Assembly (NCBI RefSeq): GCF_003011965.1
Contig: NZ_PXWG01000001.1
Coordinates: 310,001 to 374,000, forward strand
Direction: 5' to 3'
DNA length: 64,000 nt
DNA from: Streptosporangium nondiastaticum
GTDB lineage: Bacteria; Actinomycetota; Actinomycetes; Streptomycetales; Streptomycetaceae
The notes below the pieces were generated by a model that did no database searches, was not told the DNA's origin, and was given only the letters and a program-made list of their open reading frames with translations. The position numbers were made by a program, and so were the translations under genes. Shown piece by piece: positions 33,762 through 41,699 of this stretch; the first letter of the stretch is position 1; each line of letters begins with the position of its first letter.

Positions 33762-34286
33762 TCAGCCGGCGGCCTCGCTGCCTGCTTCGAAGTAGGAGTC
33801 GAGCACAGTGTCCAGTTCCGTCGCCCACTGCTTGAGCAGGTTCCGGCTGGGTGCCTCGATGCGGACGTTGTAGCTGTGGCGGTTGGTGGCGTGGACGGTG
33901 ACGGTGATCTGCCGACCGAACCGGGGAGTGTTCGTCTCCACTGCGCCGATCTCCGCCCAGTCGAACTCGGCCGTTTCCCCGTCCAACTGGAGTATGACGC
34001 CGGTGCTGTCGACGGTGATCGAGCCGCGTCGGTCGGACACCTCGAAGGCCGGACCGTCGGCCGCCGGCCGGGGTTCCTCTTCGGCGGCAGCCTCCTCCGC
34101 CGCTTCAGCTGCCTCCGTCTCTGCTTGTGGCTCTGGTGCGGCGCCGGACCCTGGTACGGCGTCCGCCGGTACCGGCGGACGCTCCTTCGCTGCGGCAGGG
34201 CGCGGCGGCGTCAGGCCGGGGATGAAAGCCGGATCGGTTCCGGCGGCGTACGCGGGTGGGGTGTTCTGGCCTATGCGGTGGTCCAC
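33762..34286 (-). CDS. Hypothetical protein with PH-like C-terminal domain
   Basis: The 174-residue product has a Pro/Ala/Glu-rich N-terminal half (residues 25-85, with an AEAAEEAAAEEEP run). The C-terminal half looks like a small PH-like beta barrel: GSITVDSTGVILQLDGETAE, FDWAEIGAVET, ITVTVHATNRHSYNVRI, capped by a helix (RNLLKQWATELDTVLDSYFE). It is cytosolic with no membrane segment. I know no function. Confidence 0.6.
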   Translation of the reverse strand: MDHRIGQNTPPAYAAGTDPAFIPGLTPPRPAAAKERPPVPADAVPGSGAAPEPQAETEAAEAAEEAAAEEEPRPAADGPAFEVSDRRGSITVDSTGVILQLDGETAEFDWAEIGAVETNTPRFGRQITVTVHATNRHSYNVRIEAPSRNLLKQWATELDTVLDSYFEAGSEAAG

Positions 34287-34574
34287 GGCGGGCAGTATGG
34301 CCGATGAGGCTGTGTGAGTGGTAGCCGGGTCAGGCCCACTTGCTGTCTGCTCGATTACTGCACCAGGACAGCGATGAGGTGAACGACGACGACCTGGTCT
34401 TCGCCGGCCTCCAGGCCTTCCACCTCTCCGCGGCGCTACCGCGTCAAGGATCGCCGTGCGCTACGTGGCGCGGCAGGCGCCCCTTCGCGTGGGCGGGTGG
34501 TGGTGAGAGCCGGGACAGCGGCCTCCGCCCTCCTCGCGCCGACCGGTGATCCGCCACGCTTTGAATAAGACTTG

Positions 34575-34586
34575 CCTTATATAAGG
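34575..34586. promoter_or_regulatory. Palindromic operator in the ArsR promoter
   Basis: CCTTAT-ATAAGG is a perfect 12-bp palindrome starting 34 bp before the ArsR ATG, in an AT-rich island. TTGCCT (34572) and CATGAT (34596) could be -35 and -10 boxes, so the palindrome would cover the promoter. Confidence 0.55.
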
Positions 34587-34608
34587 AACAGCTTGCATGA
34601 TATGAGCC

Positions 34609-35019
34609 ATGCATGCATTCGATGTGCTCGGGGATCCGGTCCGGCGTCGCATCCTGGAACTGCTGGCCGAAGGCGAGCGGACCTCCGGGGCAGTGACCGC
34701 TGCGATCCGGGAAGAGTTCGCGATCTCCCAGCCGGCCGTCTCCCAGCACCTGCGGGTCCTACGCGAGAGCGGGTTCACGACGGTACGCGCTGAGGGCGCG
34801 CGTCGGCTTTACACGATCGACGCAGCGCCGCTGCGCGAGGTGGACGTCTGGCTTGAGCGCTTCCGCGGCTTCTGGGAACAACGCCTCGACGCGCTCGGCA
34901 CCGAACTCGCCAGGGGCAAACGGGCCAGGCGACTGCATGACGGCACACAAGGGGGCGGCAATCGCAGTGCGAAGGATCGTACTGCCGGAAGAGCGAAAGA
35001 GGAGACCCCAGGTGGCTGA
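34609..35019 (+). CDS. ArsR-family winged-helix regulator
   Basis: The 136-residue product begins MHAFDVLGDPVRRRILELLA and has the recognition helix in ISQPAVSQHLRVLRESG, then the wing RAEGARRLYTID. The W-x-x-F-W segment (VDVWLERFRGFWEQRLDAL) is typical of ArsR proteins that pair with SRPBCC proteins. No metal-binding Cys pair is seen. Its end overlaps the SRPBCC start by 8 bp, indicating translational coupling. The palindrome at 34575 suggests self-repression. Confidence 0.87.
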   Translation: MHAFDVLGDPVRRRILELLAEGERTSGAVTAAIREEFAISQPAVSQHLRVLRESGFTTVRAEGARRLYTIDAAPLREVDVWLERFRGFWEQRLDALGTELARGKRARRLHDGTQGGGNRSAKDRTAGRAKEETPGG

Positions 35020-35668
35020 CGTCATCGACCTGATCAACGCCATGCACCGCCAGGTGCGGGACACCGAGACACCCAAGGGCACAGGCCGCAGCATCATCAT
35101 GCGGCGCACCTACGACGCCGCCGTCCACGACGTCTGGGAGGCATGCACCGACCCGGAGCGCCTCGGACGCTGGTTCCTGCCCGTCACGGGCGAGCTCAAG
35201 CCCGGAGGCCGGTACCAGTTGGAGGGGAACGCGGGCGGCGAGGTGCTGCGCTGCGAGCCGCCCCGCCTGCTGCGGGTCAGCTGGATCTTCGGAGAGCCCA
35301 AGGAGGGCGACCTCAGCGAGGTCGAGGTGCGCCTGACGCCCGAGGGCGAGGAGCGCACACTCTTCGAACTGGAGCACACGGCCATCGTCGACCCTGCGTT
35401 CTGGGACACCTACGGTCCCGGCGCCACCGGTGTCGGCTGGGACCTGGGCCTGGTCAGCCTCTCGATGTACCTCACCGAGGGCGAAGCGTTCGACCGCGAG
35501 GCGACGCAGGCGTGGAGCGAGTCCGAGGAGGCGCGCTCGTTCCTGGCCGCCAGCAGCGAGGCCTGGGGAAAGGCGAACGCGGACTACGGCACGCCCGCCG
35601 GAACCGTCGCGGCGATGACCTCCGCCACCACGGACTTCTACGTGCCGCAGCCGTCCTCCGAATCCTGA
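35012..35668 (+). CDS. SRPBCC (AHSA1-like) domain protein
   Basis: The 218-residue product follows the AHSA1/START-like pattern: IIMRRTYDAAVHDVWEACTD, PERLGRWFLPVTGELKPGGR, then GEVLRCEPPRLLRVSW, and a long C-terminal helix. GTG 35012 (MADVIDLINAMHRQVRD) fits the family start and has AGAGGAG upstream. It is coupled to the ArsR regulator. The fused ArsR-SRPBCC protein at 40778 is the same pair in a single chain. These proteins are thought to bind small hydrophobic ligands. Confidence 0.85.
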   Translation: MADVIDLINAMHRQVRDTETPKGTGRSIIMRRTYDAAVHDVWEACTDPERLGRWFLPVTGELKPGGRYQLEGNAGGEVLRCEPPRLLRVSWIFGEPKEGDLSEVEVRLTPEGEERTLFELEHTAIVDPAFWDTYGPGATGVGWDLGLVSLSMYLTEGEAFDREATQAWSESEEARSFLAASSEAWGKANADYGTPAGTVAAMTSATTDFYVPQPSSES

Positions 35669-35962
35669 GGCGAGGTGGGCGACCGGACGGCCCGCCGCCG
35701 GCCGGTCCCTCGCGCACGTCATGGATCCCTTGCTCTGTGCAGGCGTCGCTTGAAGAGTGGACCGGGCCGACGCAGGCTGTCTGCGCCGTCCTGACCAGCC
35801 GCGTGGGAGGCTTCCTCCTCGGGTGCCTGGCCATGGCACGGCAGGACCCAGGTGGGACCTTACGCGGCCGCTTCATCCGGAGCACTGCCCGGTGGCGCCG
35901 CCCCGTCCCGCTCCTTACGGTGAGGGCCGAAGGCTTCCCGGGCCGGCAGCGAGGGCGGAAAC

Positions 35963-36316
35963 ATGATCAGTGGCGCGCACGTCGTCGTGTTCAGCCAGGA
36001 TGCCGAGGCCGACCGGGCCTTCCTCCGGGACGTGCTCGGCTTCCTGTGTGTTGACGCCGGCCGCGGATGGCTGATCTTCGAGCTGCCGCCCGCCGAGGCC
36101 GCGGTACACCCGTCCGATGCATCCGGTGGCCACGAGCTGTTCCTGATGTGTGACGACATCCGGCAGACCGTGGAAGAGCTGTCCGCGCGGGGTGTGGACT
36201 TCACCCAGCCGGTCGGTGACGAAGGGTGGGGGCTGCTCACCGCCCTCCGCCTCCCGGGTGGGGGCGAGCTGCGTCTGTACGAGCCGCGACACCCGCTCGC
36301 GCGCGGCCTCCGCTGA
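35963..36316 (+). CDS. VOC family protein
   Basis: The 117-residue product is one VOC domain: AHVVVFSQDAEADRAFLRDV, WLIFELPPAEAAVHP, GHELFLMCDDIRQTVEELSA, then LRLPGGGELRLYEPRHP with the metal-site Glu in LYEP. First-position His is present in GAHVVVF. It is likely a metal-dependent or ligand-binding member. It ends 25 bp before the polyketide-cyclase-like gene, so the two may form an operon. Confidence 0.82.
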   Translation: MISGAHVVVFSQDAEADRAFLRDVLGFLCVDAGRGWLIFELPPAEAAVHPSDASGGHELFLMCDDIRQTVEELSARGVDFTQPVGDEGWGLLTALRLPGGGELRLYEPRHPLARGLR

Positions 36317-36341
36317 GGACGACCGGCGACTGCGCGGGGTC

Positions 36342-36845
36342 GTGGCCTTCTTCCGGATCGTACGAGAGGTCCCGCTGCCGGCCGGGACCGTCTGGGAACG
36401 ACTCACGCACTGGGAGGGGCACGCCGCCCACGTGCCGTTCACCGCCGTCGAGGTGATCACTCCGCCATCCACCCGTTCGGGAACGCGGTTCGTCGCCCGC
36501 ACCCGTCTCGGCCCCGTCGCCTTCGACGACCCCATGGAGGTCGTGCGATGGGAGCCGCCCCGGTCCCGCGCCGTTCCCGGCTACTGCCGGGTGGAGAAGC
36601 GAGGGCGCGTGGTCCAGGGCTGGGCCGAGATCGCACTGCAGCCAGTTGCCGGAGAGGCGGGTGCACGATGGTGTCGTGTCGTGTGGTCCGCCGATGTGCG
36701 CTTGCGCGGAGTGCCCCGATTTTTCGACGGTCTCACGGGAAGGGCTGCACGCCTCATGTACGGGCGGGTCATTGACGGCCTGCTGCTGGGAACGGGCCGG
36801 GCAGGTGGCCGCGGCAACCATGACCGCACGCGACAAGGGGGCTGA
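36342..36845 (+). CDS. SRPBCC (polyketide cyclase/dehydrase-like) protein
   Basis: The 167-residue product has the START-like pattern: VREVPLPAGTVWERLTHWEG, HVPFTAVEVITPPSTRSGTR, then VVRWEPPRSRAVPGYCRVEK and WAEIALQPV, with a C-terminal helix. GTG 36342 starts the first strand properly. The last residues are Gly/Arg-rich and may be extended by decay. Directly downstream of the VOC gene. Confidence 0.72.
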   Translation: MAFFRIVREVPLPAGTVWERLTHWEGHAAHVPFTAVEVITPPSTRSGTRFVARTRLGPVAFDDPMEVVRWEPPRSRAVPGYCRVEKRGRVVQGWAEIALQPVAGEAGARWCRVVWSADVRLRGVPRFFDGLTGRAARLMYGRVIDGLLLGTGRAGGRGNHDRTRQGG

Positions 36846-37287
36846 GCCCAGCCATCGCCTCTACTCCGCGAGTGGACCTCGGTTTTCGACTCGTCCATAG
36901 GTGAGGGAACCGGAAAGGCATCGAGAAGTTCAGGGAAAGCGTGCGCCGTGAGCGGGAGAACTGACCGGCCCCTCTGGCCGACCTGGCAGCCGAACACGTG
37001 GTGCCGTGCGCGCAAGTGGCGGTTCTCGCCGACCGCGAGATCGCTGACGCGGTGGCCGGTGTGCTCAGTACGAGCGGGCAGGTGGCGACCACGGCCGACT
37101 CGGTGTTCCAGATTGGTCGCCGGACGCTCCGGAAGATCACCTGCCCTGGTCGTTGATCACGATCATGCCCCGGCGTCCGGTCCGCACAGCCTCGTGCACC
37201 AGCGCCTGGGCGAAGAACCGGCGCCCAGCCGGGTGACTCCCGGCCCGCCCTGGGCCGTGTCCTTGAAGAGGGGCGGACAGGCCCCGG
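36846..37287. other. About 440 bp of decayed coding sequence
   Basis: One plus-strand frame reads VPCAQVAVLADREIADAVAG and then STSGQVATTADSVFQIGRRT, clearly protein-like, ending in a stop at 37154. It lacks a start and I cannot name the family. The rest shows no gene. Confidence 0.3.
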
Positions 37288-37876
37288 CTGCCCGAGATCC
37301 ACCTGCGCTATCCGCACCGGCACCACCCGGACCGCGACGGGGCCGAACAGCACACCCGCCAATGGCCGGCCCAGTGGAACCTGTTCACCGAGACCGCACA
37401 GCGCGACAACGCTTCCCACGTCTTCGGGCACCTGGGCGCCTACGCCTACCCGCTGGCCGGCCGGGAGCTCCTCCACCTCGCAGCGGACTGGATGACTTGG
37501 CTCTACGCCTTCGACGACGGCGACGTCGACGCCTTTTCGCTGCCCCGGGAGATCGCGAACAGCCCGGTCGACTTCATCTTCAACCTCCCCCTGGTCTGCT
37601 CCCGCGCCCACACCGGCAACGGCCGGGCTGGACCAGGCGGCGCAGCTCGCCAACGACCGGATCAGGACCTTCGCTGAACTCCACGAACAGGCGGAGCCGG
37701 CCGCGGACGCGGCGACCAGGGCCTATCTGAAGAGCGTTCGTGCATGGCTGCAAGGGACGTACGACTGGATGATCGACTGCGGGCGCTACCACCCCCACTG
37801 GCGACAGGAAGACTGGCCCGCCCGCACGGCGCCGCCATTCCCGGCTGAGTGCAGCTCCCTCTCGGGGACCGTCTGA
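37288..37876 (+). pseudogene. Terpene synthase remnant
   Basis: The first frame encodes LPEIHLRYPHRHHPDRDGAE and LHLAADWMTWLYAFDDGDVD, with the first metal-binding motif of class I terpene cyclases (DDGD). Near 37610 the frame changes and continues LDQAAQLANDRIRTFAELHE, then SVRAWLQGTYDWMIDCGRYH, the usual C-terminal helices. The middle with the NSE metal motif is deleted: about 195 codons remain of an expected 330. It is therefore a dead cyclase of the bacterial sesquiterpene/homoterpene type. Confidence 0.72.
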
Positions 37877-37961
37877 GCTGCGGAGATGCTGAGGTTGTCT
37901 GCGATGGCGGGCTGTTGTCCCCCATGCCTCCCAGGGTTACTGCAGGACTTCGGGGGCGCCG

Positions 37962-38345
37962 ATGGGATCGTTGTCTGAAGAGCTGGAACGCCGGGAGGCA
38001 GAGGTCCGGGCACGCTTGGAGGAACTCCGCGGCCAGATCGACGGGTTGACCCGTCGGCTTGCCGCGGAGGAGGAGCAGCTGACGCGGCTGCGGTTCACGC
38101 GGGAGACCGTAGATGAGCTCTTCGCCGAGACCGTTCCGGACACCGCGCCGGAGGCACGGGATGACGGCGGAATAGCTGGGGGGAGACGCCTGGCGTTTTC
38201 GCGTCCGAGACGGATGCGGTGATCGGTGTACGGACGCTGCCGCCGTGGGGTCCGGGCCTGGAGGAGCCGGTGCTGCCGAGGACCTATCAGGATCTGCTGG
38301 AGGCGCTGGGGGATGCGGGTAGTCCATTGCGGGCTACTACCTCGC
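37962..38345 (+). pseudogene. Remnant of the transposase-linked coiled-coil protein
   Basis: The first frame encodes MGSLSEELERREAEVRARLE and a coiled coil to LRFTRETVDELF. After a frame change near 38215 another encodes LEEPVLPRTYQDLLEALGDA, which matches VEEAVLPPDYQRLLAAVRQG of the protein at 11883. It is thus a diverged, truncated relative without its transposase. Confidence 0.55.
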
Positions 38346-38470
38346 CCGGGAGCACCGCCGCGGTCACCCAGGCGCTGACCAGGACAGATACCTCTCACCG
38401 GCTAACGGCAACTGCACACAGAACGGGCCGTACCACTGAACCCTGCCCAACGGGCCCCACTGGGCGCCGC

Positions 38471-38500
38471 TTGACCTTGCCACTGGCGGCAGGGTTGAAC
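38471..38500 (+). promoter_or_regulatory. MerR-type promoter/operator of the SDR-merR operon
   Basis: TTGACC (38471-38476) and a weak -10 (TTGAAC, 38495-38500) are 18 bp apart, longer than normal. Between them ACCTTGCC (38474-38481) and GGCAGGGT (38488-38495) form an inverted repeat with one mismatch. This overlong spacer with a dyad is the hallmark of MerR-activated promoters. The MerR gene is the second gene of the operon it drives. Confidence 0.65.
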
Positions 38501-38509
38501 GATCACGGC

Positions 38510-39271
38510 ATGGACACCAGCACCGCACCGCAGAGCAGCAGGATCGTCGCCGTCACCGGGGCCGGCACCGGGATCGGCCGGGCCACCGCCCGGGCCTTCG
38601 CCGCCGAGGGCGCTCACGTGCTCGCCGTCGGCCGGCGAGCCGAACCGCTTCACGAGACCGCCGCCGGTCGCCAGCGGATCACCCCGCTGGTCGCGGACAT
38701 CACGACCGCGGGAGAGCCCGAGCGAATCGTCCACACCGCACGGGAGTTGCACGGCCGGTTGGACGTGCTGGTCAACAATGCCGGCATCGTACGCAGTGGT
38801 GCCCTCGGCACCCTTACACCGGAGACGATCGCCCCGCAGATCGCCACCAACCTGATCGCACCCATCCTGCTGGCCCAGGCCGCGCTGCCCCTCCTGGAGG
38901 CGAGCGGCGGGGTGATCGTCAATGTGAGCACGTCGGTGGGGCAGCGGGCCTGGCCGGGCAGTTCGGTCTACGCGGCGACCAAGACCGCACTGGAGCTGCT
39001 GACCCGCAGCTGGGCGGTCGAACTGGCACCCCGCGGGATCCGTGTGGTCGCGGTCGCCCCCGGTGCGATCGACACCCCGATCGGCGAACACCAGGGCCTT
39101 ACGCCGGAGCGCATGGCCGCGGTGCGCGCATGGCAGCTGGCACACACCCCGCTGGGCCGGATCGGCCGCCCCGAGGAGGTGGCCTGGGCCATTACCCAGC
39201 TCACCTCGCCGGCTGCGTCGTTCGTCACCGGAGTCGTGCTCCCGGTCGACGGCGGGGCGGTCGTGGCGTGA
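38510..39271 (+). CDS. Short-chain dehydrogenase/reductase
   Basis: The 253-residue product is a classical SDR: TGAGTGIGRATARAF for NADP(H) binding, LVADI with the Asp, VLVNNAGIVRSGAL, then the catalytic Ser in IVNVSTSVGQRAW and Tyr-Lys in SSVYAATKTALEL, and a C-terminal VLPVDGGAV. All catalytic residues are present. ATG 38510 lies ten bases after the MerR-type promoter's -10 box, so the mRNA may be nearly leaderless. It is co-transcribed with merR (27-bp gap). Probably reduces or oxidises a carbonyl/alcohol related to the MerR inducer. Confidence 0.88.
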   Translation: MDTSTAPQSSRIVAVTGAGTGIGRATARAFAAEGAHVLAVGRRAEPLHETAAGRQRITPLVADITTAGEPERIVHTARELHGRLDVLVNNAGIVRSGALGTLTPETIAPQIATNLIAPILLAQAALPLLEASGGVIVNVSTSVGQRAWPGSSVYAATKTALELLTRSWAVELAPRGIRVVAVAPGAIDTPIGEHQGLTPERMAAVRAWQLAHTPLGRIGRPEEVAWAITQLTSPAASFVTGVVLPVDGGAVVA

Positions 39272-39297
39272 TAGAAGTGCCCCCGGAGGTGGAACAG

Positions 39298-39669
39298 ATG
39301 AGGATCGGTGAGCTGGCCAAGGCGACCGGGACGACCGCCCGTGCGCTGCGGCACTACGAACAGGCCGGGTTGATCTCCTCCGAACGGGCCCTCAACGGTT
39401 ACCGTATCTACGACGAACGGGCAGTGGTACGGGTCCGCAACATCCGCTACCTGCTGGCTGCCGGACTCACCCTCGACGACGTCCAGGCGTTCCTGCCCTG
39501 CCTGGACGGCGATGTGGCTGCCGCGCCACCATCGGACAAGGGGCTGCGGGTCGCGTTGGAACGGCTGGCGGTCCTCAACGAGCGGATCGCTGCCCAGACC
39601 GAGGCCCGCGACCGGCTGGAGGCCGCACTCCGGCACAAGACCGGCGGCCGGATCCGCTCGGTGGCCTGA
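39298..39669 (+). CDS. MerR-family regulator
   Basis: The 123-residue product has the MerR HTH (MRIGELAKATGTTARALRHY) and wing (LISSERALNGYRIYDERAV), followed by the dimerisation coiled coil (LAVLNERIAAQTEARDRLEA). There is no C-terminal Cys cluster for metal binding; a single Cys lies in FLPCLDGD, so it may sense organic compounds or redox state. GGAGGTGG lies 8 bp upstream of ATG 39298. It is likely to act on the promoter at 38471. Confidence 0.88.
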   Translation: MRIGELAKATGTTARALRHYEQAGLISSERALNGYRIYDERAVVRVRNIRYLLAAGLTLDDVQAFLPCLDGDVAAAPPSDKGLRVALERLAVLNERIAAQTEARDRLEAALRHKTGGRIRSVA

Positions 39670-39964
39670 CCCGGCTGTCTCACGGCGCAGGCCGAAGACA
39701 CCCTCACCGCATGACCGACAAGCTCACTCAAGAAGACCCGCACCCATCAGAAATCGCCGCGACTGGTCAACACCGTGAGGACGCCCGACAGGCGGCTGGT
39801 CATGGAATTCGTCTGTGGCGGGGGACCGGCCGGCGACTGATCGGCTGACAGCCGACCCACCGTCAGCAGGACGCGGACGCGCTGCCCGTCCTCGTGGCGG
39901 CTACGGAGAGGCGCCGTTCAGTGGCGTGACTGGCAGTGTCAGTGCTGGTGCGTAGGCTGGCCGG

Positions 39965-40381
39965 ATGAGCTGGGACGTTTTCATCATGCGGTTTCCGCCC
40001 GGAGCCGGGGCGGTAGATGAGATCGCGGGCGACTGGGAGCCGCCGAGTCTGGGCTCGGGTCGAGACGTTCGCGTTGTCCTTGCAGAGGTGTTGCCGGGCA
40101 TCGAGTTCTCACCTGGTGGGTGGGGGGATTATGAGGGTCCGGGCTTCTCCGTCAGCACCCCGGTCAACGAGGCTGACGACGCGCCGGTCGCCGGAGTCAG
40201 CCTCTTCATCCATGGCGGCAGCGAAGCAGCAGTTCACGCCGCCCTCGCGGTCGCCGATGCGTTGAAGGCGCGAGCCTTCGACACAGGGTCGGGAGACTTC
40301 CTCACCGCGGACTCCGCTCAGTCGGCCTTCGACGCATGGCGTGCATACCGAGACCGTGCCCTGGGCCAGTGTGGACCCTGA
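39965..40381 (+). CDS. Conserved hypothetical protein, 138 aa
   Basis: The product starts SWDVFIMRFPPGAGAVDEIA and has strand patterns including GPGFSVSTPVNEADDAPVAG and SLFIHGGSEAAVHAALAVAD. Similar proteins with MSWDVxIxxFP starts are frequent in actinomycetes near immunity or hypothetical genes, with unknown role. It is soluble, acidic and without signal peptide. Promoter not evident. Confidence 0.65.
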   Translation: MSWDVFIMRFPPGAGAVDEIAGDWEPPSLGSGRDVRVVLAEVLPGIEFSPGGWGDYEGPGFSVSTPVNEADDAPVAGVSLFIHGGSEAAVHAALAVADALKARAFDTGSGDFLTADSAQSAFDAWRAYRDRALGQCGP

Positions 40382-40734
40382 GATCCACTGTCGCTTTGTG
40401 CGCCGGGGATTGGTGCCGACTTTGTGAGGGGGCGTTGGTAAGCCTCGCCGGTGGCCAGGATCTGTCCCACGCCGTGGTGGGTGGCCGGGTGAAGGTTCTT
40501 CGAGCCCGGTGGCCTGCAGGCCCGGAACGAGCGCCGTGGCCGTGGGGGAGGGCGCACGGGGCAGCGCTGGGGCCGTAGTACCGAGACCGTGCCGTACTTG
40601 GCTGGACCGTCCACGGTGCCGGGCGCGCGCCTTGCGACGGGAGTGAGGGGTGCCTTCGAGTCGTTCACCGTCATCGCCTCTCCGCCGGGCGCATCAAAAC
40701 CGCAGGTCAGAGGGATGGAGCGGGCATCTACTTG

Positions 40735-40758
40735 TTATGCAGGTGTTTGCCTGCATAA
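40735..40758. promoter_or_regulatory. Operator of the ArsR-SRPBCC fusion gene
   Basis: TTATGCAGG (40735-40743) and CCTGCATAA (40750-40758) form a perfect inverted repeat with a six-base spacer, 20 bp before the start codon. The position fits autorepression by the ArsR domain. The 350 bp between the previous gene and this site show no gene. Confidence 0.65.
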
Positions 40759-40777
40759 TGGAGAGGTGAGCAGTGAG

Positions 40778-41545
40778 ATGGACCGGGTCTTCAAGGCCTT
40801 GGCCGATCCGACCAGGCGGTTCGTGCTGGACAGGCTGCGCGAGAACAACGGCCAGACGTTGGGTGAACTGTGCGAGAGCGTGCGGATGGCCCGGCAGTCG
40901 CTGACCCAGCACCTCGGCGTGCTGGAGGCCGCCCACCTCGTCAGCACCGTCCGCAAAGGCCGCGAGAAGTTGCACTACCTCAACCCCGTACCGCTCCACG
41001 AGATACAGGAGCGGTGGATCAGCACCTTCGACCAGCCACGGCTGGACGCGCTGAGCGCACTGAAACAGAAAGCAGAGTTCCTCATGAGCACCGAGAACGA
41101 GCCGCGCCCCGAGTTCGTCCACACCACCTACATCGCCGCCACCCCGGAAAAGGTCTGGGAGTGCCTCATGGACCCCGAGGCGACCGCGGCCTACTGGCAC
41201 CACCACAACGTCTCCGACTGGCAGCCCGGCTCCTCCTGGGCCCACCGCCGCCTGGACGAGTCCGGCATCGATGACGTCATCGGCACCGTCGTCGAGATCG
41301 AGGCGCCGCGCCGCCTGGTGCTGACCTGGACAGGCCCTTCCGAGGAACGCCCCCATGGCCCGTCCCGGGTCACCTTCGAACTCAAGCCGTACGGCGAGAC
41401 CGTCCAGCTCACCGTGACGCACGTCAACCTGCGCGACGAGCAGGAGCTGCGCCAGATCACGGGCGGCTGGAACTTCGTCCTGTCCAACCTGAAGACGTAC
41501 ATCGAGACGGGCAAGACTCTGCCGGTCCCTGCCTGGCGCCCCTGA
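40778..41545 (+). CDS. ArsR-SRPBCC fusion regulator
   Basis: The 255-residue product joins an ArsR winged helix (MDRVFKALADPTRRFVLDRL, recognition helix MARQSLTQHLGVLEAAHL, wing VRKGREKLHYLN) to a SRPBCC domain starting near residue 105 (FVHTTYIAATPEKVWECLMD through VTHVNLRDEQELRQITGGWN). The N-terminal half would bind DNA and the C-terminal half a hydrophobic ligand, giving a one-component sensor. ATG 40778 is preferred; GTG 40766 is also in frame. Compare the separate genes at 34609 and 35012. The palindrome at 40735 is its likely site. Confidence 0.88.
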   Translation: MDRVFKALADPTRRFVLDRLRENNGQTLGELCESVRMARQSLTQHLGVLEAAHLVSTVRKGREKLHYLNPVPLHEIQERWISTFDQPRLDALSALKQKAEFLMSTENEPRPEFVHTTYIAATPEKVWECLMDPEATAAYWHHHNVSDWQPGSSWAHRRLDESGIDDVIGTVVEIEAPRRLVLTWTGPSEERPHGPSRVTFELKPYGETVQLTVTHVNLRDEQELRQITGGWNFVLSNLKTYIETGKTLPVPAWRP

Positions 41546-41699
41546 GGCCGGCGGACCGGGACCGCATGAGCTGCGGTCCTGGTTCCCGCCCGGCACCCCG
41601 GTAACCGCGCGGCGCTTGATGCCGGGGCCTTCGAACCTGCCTGGCATCGTTCGATGAGCCTTCGGCGTCCCTCGATGTTCAAGGGCGCGTTCGTAGGCG

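Noticed and set aside
40354..40600. TACCGAGACCGTGCC repeated twice about 230 bp apart
   Set aside because: Short, with no flanking similarity; not enough to call a duplication or attachment site.
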